Assembly: GCF_014193655.1 (NCBI RefSeq) | Contig: NZ_JACHZQ010000007.1 | Coordinates: forward strand, 248,001 to 312,000 | From: Rhizobium sp. BK313 | GTDB taxonomy: Bacteria; Pseudomonadota; Alphaproteobacteria; Rhizobiales; Rhizobiaceae | Direction: 5' to 3' | Length of the DNA: 64,000 nucleotides | In this document: piece after piece, positions 57,775-64,000 of the stretch | How positions within the stretch are numbered: the stretch's first letter is position 1 | How the letters are laid out: the number at the start of each line of letters is the position of its first letter | Notes under the pieces: model-generated | Told to the model about the DNA's origin: nothing | The model's database searches: none | Seen by the model: only the letters and a program-made list of their open reading frames with translations | Translations under genes and position numbers: made by a program

Positions 57775-58416
57775 TCAATTCCATACGAGTTGCGCGCGGA
57801 TCAGTCCGCGCAGAGAGTTTCCGACATAAAGCGTGGCTTTTTCCAGATCGTCCAGCCTTATCCGACCGACGCGGGCTTTGCGTTGGCAGATGAGTTCGGT
57901 GCGCAACACACCGGCGAGCAGGCCGGAAGAAATGGGTGGAGTTCGGAACGGACCGGAACCCTCGTCGAGGAAAATCGAGGTGATGGTGCCCTCGCAGACC
58001 TCATCCTTTTCATTGAGCAACAGCACCTCGTCGGCTTCCGCCGGCGAATATTCGCCGCGGGCAGCCTCATAGACGGATCGGCGAGTGGTTTTGACGCGTA
58101 GCAGCTTGTCGGTGGAATCAAGCCGGGTCTCGGCAACGCGGATGCGCCAGATGGTGTCAGGAACAAGGGGCGTAAAGGCGGCGGTCGTCACTTCTGTCCG
58201 CCCGGCGCGATCGAATGTCAGGCGGACCCGCATCGGAGCGTTCGCGCCAGCCACGACAGCATCCAGTTTCGCCAGCGCATCCTTCGGTGCGGGAAAGCCC
58301 AGACGGCGGGCGGAGCGTTGCAGCCGGGCAAGGTGTAACCGCAGGCGCACGAAGCCGATTTGCGGTTCATAACGCAGCGTCTCGATCAGCGAAAAATCGT
58401 CTAGCGCTTGATCCAT
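57775..58416 (-). CDS. pabC: Aminodeoxychorismate lyase (class IV aminotransferase)
   Basis: 213 residues from MDQALDDFSLIETLRYEPQI. Pyridoxal-phosphate enzyme releasing pyruvate from aminodeoxychorismate to give 4-aminobenzoate for folate. The likely Schiff-base Lys is in LLRVKTTRRSVYEAA; VCEGTITSIFLDEG and SGLLAGVLRTELI are the conserved class IV elements. Its ATG lies 16 bases inside the end of pabB, showing coupling. At about 213 residues it is shorter than E. coli PabC (about 270) but similar to the PabC-like half of fused PabBC proteins. Confidence 0.9.
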   Translation of the reverse strand: MDQALDDFSLIETLRYEPQIGFVRLRLHLARLQRSARRLGFPAPKDALAKLDAVVAGANAPMRVRLTFDRAGRTEVTTAAFTPLVPDTIWRIRVAETRLDSTDKLLRVKTTRRSVYEAARGEYSPAEADEVLLLNEKDEVCEGTITSIFLDEGSGPFRTPPISSGLLAGVLRTELICQRKARVGRIRLDDLEKATLYVGNSLRGLIRAQLVWN

Positions 58417-59585
58417 CGATCCCCCACGGCGAAGCGCGCCTTCAACAGGCATTCTTCATATTCTGCTTCCGCCGTCGAATCGAAAACGATGCCACCGCCG
58501 ACATTGAAGACGGCACGGCCATCATCGAACAGCGTGATGGTGCGGATCGCGACGGAAAAGCGCATGGCGCCGCCAGGCGAAATCATGCCGATTGCCCCGC
58601 AATAGGCATCGCGCGGGCCGTCTTCGAGATCATGCAGAATTTCCATCGCCCGCATTTTCGGCGCGCCGGTGATCGAGCCGCAGGGGAAGAGCGCTGCGAA
58701 GATATCGCGGACGGTCATGTTGTGGTGCAGCTTCGCCTGCACATGGCTGACCATCTGGTGCAAGGTCGGATAGGTCTCGATCTCGAAGAGTTTCGGCACA
58801 TCGAGCGTACCGACTTCGGTGATGCGCGAGATATCGTTGCGTAGGAGATCGACGATCATCCGGTTTTCGGCCTGGGTCTTCTCGTCGGCCAGCATGGTGC
58901 TGATGATTTCCGCATCCTCGACGGCGTCGACGCCGCGCTTGGCCGTGCCCTTCATCGGATGCGTCTCGATCCAGCCGCTGTCGTCGGTGCGGAAGAAGAG
59001 TTCGGGTGAGCGCGACAGAATGATCGGGCCGCCGAGATCGACCAGAGCACCGTACTTCACCGGCTGACGCTCGATCAGCGACCAGAAGGCGGTTCTGGCA
59101 TCGCCATTCCAGCGGGCCGAGATCGGCATCGTAAGGTTCGCCTGATAGCAGTCACCTTGGCGGATATGCCAATGCAGCCGGTCGAATCTCTCTTTATATA
59201 TAGGGAAGTCCCACGCGGCCGTGGCGTCGGTCAGGAACTCCTCGTTTTCGAGGCGTTGCATTGGCTGGGCGAGGGGATGGCGGTCCGCCGCCGGAGCATC
59301 GAAAACGCCGAAGCAAAGCAGCGGCGTCTCTCGGTTCTCCTCGGCGAAAGGCGCGAGTTTTTCCTCGAAGAGATGGCCGGCCTCGTAGGCGATATAGCCC
59401 GCCAGCCATTTTCCTTCGGCCTTCGCCTTCTCCATCCGGTCAAGGGCATCGAAGAATTCCGCGCGTGTTCGAGCCATGATGATCTCCGCCGGCTCGGCGA
59501 AGAGCATCACCTGTCCAGTGCTGTCGTCCCGGAAGAGGACGTAGGGTTGGGCATCGGCCATGCGCGGTTCTTCATCAATGTGCAT
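58401..59585 (-). CDS. pabB: Aminodeoxychorismate synthase, component I
   Basis: 394 residues. It converts chorismate with ammonia to aminodeoxychorismate. The chorismate-binding domain has HPMKGTAKRG, ENRMIVDLLRNDISRI, GSITGAPKMRAMEIL and YCGAIGMISPGGAMRFSVAI. No glutamine amidotransferase (PabA/TrpG) domain is present, so the partner must be elsewhere. The start ATG at 59585 shares its A with the pepF stop (TGATG), which fixes the start; a TTG codon before it is discounted. Confidence 0.94.
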   Translation of the reverse strand: MHIDEEPRMADAQPYVLFRDDSTGQVMLFAEPAEIIMARTRAEFFDALDRMEKAKAEGKWLAGYIAYEAGHLFEEKLAPFAEENRETPLLCFGVFDAPAADRHPLAQPMQRLENEEFLTDATAAWDFPIYKERFDRLHWHIRQGDCYQANLTMPISARWNGDARTAFWSLIERQPVKYGALVDLGGPIILSRSPELFFRTDDSGWIETHPMKGTAKRGVDAVEDAEIISTMLADEKTQAENRMIVDLLRNDISRITEVGTLDVPKLFEIETYPTLHQMVSHVQAKLHHNMTVRDIFAALFPCGSITGAPKMRAMEILHDLEDGPRDAYCGAIGMISPGGAMRFSVAIRTITLFDDGRAVFNVGGGIVFDSTAEAEYEECLLKARFAVGDRWIKR

Positions 59586-61441
59586 CAAGCGCTCTTATCA
59601 AGCGCCTCCAGCTCATCGATGAGCCCTTCGATCATCGACAGTCCCTTGCTCCAGAACGACGGATCGGTGGCATCGAGGCCGAAGGGTTTCAGGAGTTCGG
59701 AGTGATGCTTGGTGCCGCCGGCCTTTAGCAGCTCGAAATATTTCGCCTGAAAACCTGCTTCGGCATTCTGGTAGACGGCGTAGAGCGAATTCACCAGGCA
59801 ATCGCCGAAGGCATAGGCATAGACGTAGAAGGGCGAGTGGATGAAGTGAGGGATATAGGTCCAATAGGTCTCGTAGCCCTCGGAAATCTTGATCGCCGGG
59901 CCTAGGCTTTCCGACTGCACGGACAGCCACAGCTCGCCGATATCATCGGATGTCAGCTCGCCGTTCTTGCGGGCGGTGTGCAGCTTGCGCTCGAATTCGT
60001 AGAAGGCGATCTGGCGCACGACCGTATTGATCATGTCCTCGACCTTCTGGGCGAGCATCGCCTTGCGCTCGTGCTTGTCGGTGGTCCTGTCGAGCAGGGC
60101 TCGGAAGGTCAGCATTTCGCCGAAAACAGAGGCGGTTTCAGCCAGCGTCAGCGGTGTCTGGCACATCAGCGCGCCCTGGCCGCCGGCAAGCACCTGATGC
60201 ACGCCATGCCCGAGTTCGTGCGCCAGCGTCATGACATCGCGTGGCTTGCCCATATAGTTGACGAGCACATAGGGATGGGCGGACGGAACGGTCGGATGGG
60301 CAAAGGCGCCCGGCGCCTTGCCGGGGCGCACGGGCGCGTCGATCCATTCCTCATCGAAGAAACGCTTGGCGATTGCGGCCATTTCCGGGGCGAAATTGTT
60401 GTAGGCAGAGAGAACGGTCTCCTTCGCCTCGGTCCAGGAAATCAGCGCATTGGAGGTTTCGGGCAGCGGCGCGTTGCGGTCCCAGAAGTTCATCTGCTCC
60501 ATGCCGAGCCACTTGGCCTTCATCTTGTAATAGCGGTGCGAGAGGCGCGGATAGGCGTCGCGGACCGCCGCTGCCAATGCGTCGACGACTTCGCGCTCGA
60601 CACGGTTGGCCAGGTGCCGGCTGTCGGCAATGTCCTCGAAGCCGCGCCAGCGGTCGGCAATGTCCTTGTCCTTGGCGAGCGTATTGGTGATCAGGGTAAA
60701 GACGCGCAAATTGGCCTTGAAGGTCTCGGCCAAAGCCATTGCCGCCTTGCGGCGCGCCTCAGGATCTTTTTCCTGCAGCATGTTCAAGGTGACTTCCAGC
60801 GGAAGCTTCTCGCCGTCGACCTCGAAGCGCAGCTCCGCCATGGTCTCGTCGAACAGGCGATTGAAAGCGGCGGCACTTGTCATGGACTTTTCGAGGAATA
60901 GCTGCTCCAGCTTGTCCTCGAGCTGATAGGGCTTGTCCTTGCGCAGGTCGACGATCCAGGGACGATAGTGGCCTGCTGCGGGATCGTTCGCCATGCACGC
61001 ATCCATCACGGCATCGTCGATACGATTCAGTTCCAGCGGGAAGAACAGCAGATGGGCCGAATAGTCGGTCAGCCGCGCCTGCACGTCGCCATAGAGCTTG
61101 CCATTGGCCGGATCGCTGGTGTTGGAGAAATAGGTGAGCCCGGCGAAGGAGCCGAGGCGACCCATGATGTCGTCGAGCGCTTCATATTCTTTCAGCGCGG
61201 CGCCGATGCCGGCATCGCCGGTCTTGGTCGCAGCGTCGGCAAGCTTGCCCTTCCACTTTTCCTCGAAGGCGATTGCCGCCTTGCCAGCCTTTTCCATGTC
61301 GCTGACGAAGGCGGTGGATGTGGCGGAAGGATAGAGATCGCTGAGCTTCCAGGCCGGCAGGTCGCCGAGCGCGGCATTAGTCGCCGCCGCCGCCGGGCCA
61401 GCGGAAAAGTTAAGCGATGAATGGAGCGAGGTCGGGCTCAT
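59585..61441 (-). CDS. pepF: Oligoendopeptidase F (M3 family)
   Basis: 618 residues. Zinc peptidase with HELGHGVHQV (HExxH) and a downstream Glu in the LAETASVFGEML helix as third ligand, as in the M3B family. It degrades short peptides in the cytoplasm; no signal peptide is seen. It heads a transcription unit that continues with pabB, pabC, YciI, DUF4440 and DUF3445, an unusual mix of peptide turnover and folate synthesis. AGAGGAAA lies upstream of the ATG. Length is normal. Confidence 0.95.
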   Translation of the reverse strand: MSPTSLHSSLNFSAGPAAAATNAALGDLPAWKLSDLYPSATSTAFVSDMEKAGKAAIAFEEKWKGKLADAATKTGDAGIGAALKEYEALDDIMGRLGSFAGLTYFSNTSDPANGKLYGDVQARLTDYSAHLLFFPLELNRIDDAVMDACMANDPAAGHYRPWIVDLRKDKPYQLEDKLEQLFLEKSMTSAAAFNRLFDETMAELRFEVDGEKLPLEVTLNMLQEKDPEARRKAAMALAETFKANLRVFTLITNTLAKDKDIADRWRGFEDIADSRHLANRVEREVVDALAAAVRDAYPRLSHRYYKMKAKWLGMEQMNFWDRNAPLPETSNALISWTEAKETVLSAYNNFAPEMAAIAKRFFDEEWIDAPVRPGKAPGAFAHPTVPSAHPYVLVNYMGKPRDVMTLAHELGHGVHQVLAGGQGALMCQTPLTLAETASVFGEMLTFRALLDRTTDKHERKAMLAQKVEDMINTVVRQIAFYEFERKLHTARKNGELTSDDIGELWLSVQSESLGPAIKISEGYETYWTYIPHFIHSPFYVYAYAFGDCLVNSLYAVYQNAEAGFQAKYFELLKAGGTKHHSELLKPFGLDATDPSFWSKGLSMIEGLIDELEALDKSA

Positions 61442-61664
61442 GGGCAGTATTTCCTCTGCTTTTCTTTACGGGACAGTCCGGTCGGTCCGTGTCTATTCGG
61501 CTGAAAAGGCCGCGGCAAGGGCGGATTTCCTTGGGGCCGAACAACCGGACTCATGGGCGATGTTATATTCGTCACAATGATTAAAATACGACGCTTTGGC
61601 AAAACTTCATGTTCAAGCCTTTCTGCGAATGTCCCCATCAGGTTTCGCATGAAGTGAGGCACCA

Positions 61665-63248
61665 ATGACCGTATTTAATAGCGCCAAGGGGGGCGCGCAG
61701 ATTCTTGTTGTTGAGGATGATCCGATTCAACGGCGTCTGCTTAGAAACGCTATCGAGCGGCACGGACACGTTGCTCATATGGCGGAGAATGGCCGTTTCG
61801 GCCTTGAGATTCTGAAGCGCAATAGCGAGCAGATCAATGTGATCGTACTCGATCTTATGATGCCTGAGATGAACGGCATCGAATTTCTGGGTGCGCTTAG
61901 CGATATGGGTATCGATCTGCCCGTCATCGTGCAGACGGGGCAGGGCGGTATCGAGACCGTGGTGCAGGCCATGCGGGCCGGCGCTTTCGATTTTGTCGTC
62001 AAGCCGGTGTCGCCTGAACGGATAGCGGCTTCGATCGCCAATGCGCTGAAGCTCGATCAGCGCGAGGCCAGGGCTCGTGCCGGACGCAGGTCGCGCTCAA
62101 GCACGATCAGCTTCGACGACATCGTCTCGGCGAGCCCGGCGATGATGCGCGTGATCGACTTGGCTCAGCGGGCTGCGCAATCGAACATCCCCGTGGTGCT
62201 CGAGGGTGAATCCGGCGTCGGCAAGGAGCTGGTGGCGCGTGCCATTCAGGCTGCTAGCGATCGCGCCGGCAAGCCGTTCGTGACGGTCAATTGCGGCGCC
62301 ATTCCGCACAATCTTGTCGAGAGTATTCTCTTCGGCCACGAGAAGGGTGCTTTCACCGGCGCTGCCGAACGGCACGTCGGCAAGTTCATGGAAGCGGACG
62401 GCGGCACGCTGTTCCTCGACGAGGTCGGCGATCTGCCGCTGGAAGTGCAGGTCAAGCTCCTGCGCGCCGTGCAGCAGGGCGAGATCGAGACGGTCGGCGC
62501 GCGCGTCGCCCAGAAGGTCAATGTCCGGCTGATCTCGGCCACCAACAAGGATCTGATCGAGGAGGTGAAGGCCGGGCGATTCCGTGAAGACCTCTACTAT
62601 CGCCTTAACGTTTTCCCGATCACCATGCCGGCGCTGCGCCGCCGCAAGGAGGATATTCCGTACCTTGCCCGTGCCTTCGCCGACCGATTTGCGCACGAAC
62701 AGAAGCTCGGTCATTCGCTTTCGATCAGCCCCGGCGCTGTGGCGCTACTGACGGCGTATGACTGGCCGGGCAATATCCGCCAGCTCGAAAACGCGATCTT
62801 CCGCGCCGTCGTGCTGTCTGAGGGTTCGGAATTGATCGAAGCCGATTTCCCGCAGATTGCGGCACAGTTGCCGGGGTATTTCACCGCTGAGCACCCGACT
62901 TTAGTTGTGGATAATTCCGAGGCTTTCGGCATCGACGCGGCCGCCGCCGAAAGGTTTGATCGCGGTATGCGTGTCATTTCCTCGGATGCGGCTACAACTC
63001 CGCCGCTTTCGATCGTCGAAACGTCATCTGGACATGTATCAGACAATGTCATCGCCAGTACTGACCCGTCCGGCGACGTCAGAAAGCTCGCAGATGTTGA
63101 AGAAGAGCTTATTCGATTCGCTCTCAAATTCTATCGAGGGCAAATGAGCCAAGTGGCAAGGAAGCTCGGAATTGGCCGTTCGACCCTCTATCGAAAGTTG
63201 AAAGACTATGGGATAGACCCGGATGACCCGCAGAAACATGCAGCCTGA
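61665..63248 (+). CDS. Sigma-54-dependent response regulator
   Basis: 527 residues, NtrC family. Receiver domain (about 12-125) with phospho-acceptor Asp in VIVLDLMMPEMNG and Lys in FDFVVKPVSP; AAA+ domain (about 150-390) with Walker A GESGVGKE, the sigma-54 contact loop GAFTGA, and GTLFLDEVGDLPLEVQVKLL (Walker B); C-terminal Fis-type helix-turn-helix QMSQVARKLGIGRSTLYRKL. A longer linker (395-480) separates the last two. Its sensor kinase is not nearby, and its target genes need a sigma-54 promoter. GAGG lies before the ATG. Confidence 0.95.
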   Translation: MTVFNSAKGGAQILVVEDDPIQRRLLRNAIERHGHVAHMAENGRFGLEILKRNSEQINVIVLDLMMPEMNGIEFLGALSDMGIDLPVIVQTGQGGIETVVQAMRAGAFDFVVKPVSPERIAASIANALKLDQREARARAGRRSRSSTISFDDIVSASPAMMRVIDLAQRAAQSNIPVVLEGESGVGKELVARAIQAASDRAGKPFVTVNCGAIPHNLVESILFGHEKGAFTGAAERHVGKFMEADGGTLFLDEVGDLPLEVQVKLLRAVQQGEIETVGARVAQKVNVRLISATNKDLIEEVKAGRFREDLYYRLNVFPITMPALRRRKEDIPYLARAFADRFAHEQKLGHSLSISPGAVALLTAYDWPGNIRQLENAIFRAVVLSEGSELIEADFPQIAAQLPGYFTAEHPTLVVDNSEAFGIDAAAAERFDRGMRVISSDAATTPPLSIVETSSGHVSDNVIASTDPSGDVRKLADVEEELIRFALKFYRGQMSQVARKLGIGRSTLYRKLKDYGIDPDDPQKHAA

Positions 63249-63337
63249 GCGTATTTTAACGTTTACGCAAGCATATTTTGTTACCCGTCGTAAAGCACTT
63301 GTTAGTGCATCGTTCACCATGTATGAAGAGGGCGACC

Positions 63338-63454
63338 ATGTGTGGCATTTTTGCCATCGTGTCACCGCAATTGACAGCCATTTGGAACACGATGCGACAT
63401 TGTCTGTCGGACGGGGATCGAATTGCCGAATCTGAGTGGAAATACCAAGCCTAA
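63338..63454 (+). CDS. 38-residue ORF starting MCGIFAIV (tentative)
   Basis: GAGGGCGACC sits at good spacing before the ATG. The peptide is MCGIFAIVSPQLTAIWNTMR then HCLSDGDRIAESEWKYQA. The first residues recall the N-terminal Cys of class II glutamine amidotransferases, but nothing else does. It overlaps the start of the DUF882 gene by 32 bases. It may be a leader peptide, a remnant, or chance. Confidence 0.3.
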   Translation: MCGIFAIVSPQLTAIWNTMRHCLSDGDRIAESEWKYQA

Positions 63455-64000
63455 TAGCTTGAGCTGGCGTTCTGCGTGCTCTGAGATATTTCGTAAGGTG
63501 GCCAAGGTCGTAGCCGTTGGCTTCCTTGCGATGGCCGTTTCCACTCCAGTTTTCGTTGGAACCCCTTCCCAGGCAGGCGGCGAAACCCGCAGCCTCAAGA
63601 TCTATTATGTCCATACAGGCGAAAAGGCCGTCATCACCTACAAGCGCAATGGGAAGTTCGATCCGGACGGTCTTCAGAAACTGAACCGTATCCTGCGCGA
63701 CTGGCGTAAAAACCAGCCGACCAAGATGAACCCGCGTTTGTTCGACCTGATTTGGGAAGTCTACCGCGAAAGCGGCTCGCATGAATTCATCTATGTCATC
63801 TGCGGTTTCCGCTCGCCGGGAACCAACGAGATGCTGCGCACGCGTTCGGCCCATACGGGTGTCGCGAAGAAAAGCCAGCATATGCTCGGCAACGCGATGG
63901 ATTTCTATATTCCTGACGTCAAGCTCACGAAGCTGCGCGAGATCGGCATGAAGCTGCAGGTCGGCGGCGTCGGCTACTATCCGACGTCTGGTTCGCCCTT
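63423..64000 (+). CDS. DUF882 / M15-like exported peptidase (cut by window edge)
   Basis: 192 residues visible. A hydrophobic signal segment (VVAVGFLAMAVSTPVFVG), cleavage near QA-GGE, then RSLKIYYVHTGEKAVITYKR, CGFRSPGTNEMLRTRSAHTG and KSQHMLGNAMDFYIPDVK: the HxxxxxxD zinc-binding pattern of the DUF882/YcbK/M15 peptidase group, probably acting on cell-wall peptides in the periplasm. The start is most likely TTG at 63423, since no in-frame ATG exists upstream; GGACGGGGA is near. The C-terminus lies beyond the right edge. Confidence 0.82.
   Translation, partial: MPNLSGNTKPNSLSWRSACSEIFRKVAKVVAVGFLAMAVSTPVFVGTPSQAGGETRSLKIYYVHTGEKAVITYKRNGKFDPDGLQKLNRILRDWRKNQPTKMNPRLFDLIWEVYRESGSHEFIYVICGFRSPGTNEMLRTRSAHTGVAKKSQHMLGNAMDFYIPDVKLTKLREIGMKLQVGGVGYYPTSGSP

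Overview
The window looks like chromosomal DNA of a fast-growing rhizobium (Rhizobiales, most likely genus Rhizobium). This is judged from about 60% GC, the clustered glgP-glgB-glgC-glgA order, a CpdR regulator beside an N-formylglutamate amidohydrolase, an Omp10-type lipoprotein, homospermidine synthase, an MlotiK1-type channel and an EcfG-type promoter. The species is not resolved. There is no rRNA, prophage, IS element or CRISPR array; one tRNA gene is present.

Layout. 1-6.5 kb: glycogen operon on the minus strand (glgP, glgB, glgC, glgA cut by the window edge). 6.8-8.0 kb: a lone TadG-like von Willebrand A protein. 8.1-14.8 kb: three tightly packed genes, a transglutaminase-like protease, a circularly permuted ATP-grasp/alpha-E fusion, and a large transglutaminase/DUF2126 protein. 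This is a conserved but poorly characterised predicted peptide-synthesis or modification system. 15-18 kb: GDP-mannose/mannose-6-phosphate enzyme and a DUF475 membrane protein. 18.2-21.1 kb: small, mostly exported or hypothetical genes, one behind a textbook EcfG (general stress) promoter. 21.3-24.2 kb: tRNA-Val(GAC), cpdR, N-formylglutamate amidohydrolase, a minus-strand small RNA matching the MmgR/suhB family, and hisN. 24.2-33.8 kb: single-gene metabolism and regulation units (alpha/beta hydrolase, atypical SDR, two LysR, Lrp, potassium channel, DUF2000, Hsp20 with a heat-shock promoter and ROSE-like leader, bile-acid-type symporter, PLP lyase). 34.4-40.8 kb: gltB-gltD. 40.8-49 kb: envelope functions (SGNH-like protein, lytic transglycosylase, galU, outer-membrane barrel, kdsD, NfeD/SPFH pair). 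49-56 kb: a trypsin-fold protein with no catalytic triad, hemH, a 5'-nucleotidase with a repeat-rich linker and LysM, a small membrane protein, omp10 and hss. 56-61.4 kb: a minus-strand cluster with pepF-pabB-pabC, YciI, DUF4440 and DUF3445. 61.7-64 kb: a sigma-54-type response regulator and a truncated DUF882 (M15-like) exported protein.

Most genes are housekeeping, carbon-storage or envelope genes. The most interesting items are the ATP-grasp/alpha-E/transglutaminase cluster, the MmgR-like sRNA with a complete promoter and terminator, the dead trypsin-fold protein, the EcfG-driven small protein, and the Hsp20 leader. Start codons were chosen from Shine-Dalgarno sequences and family alignment from memory; no database search was possible.
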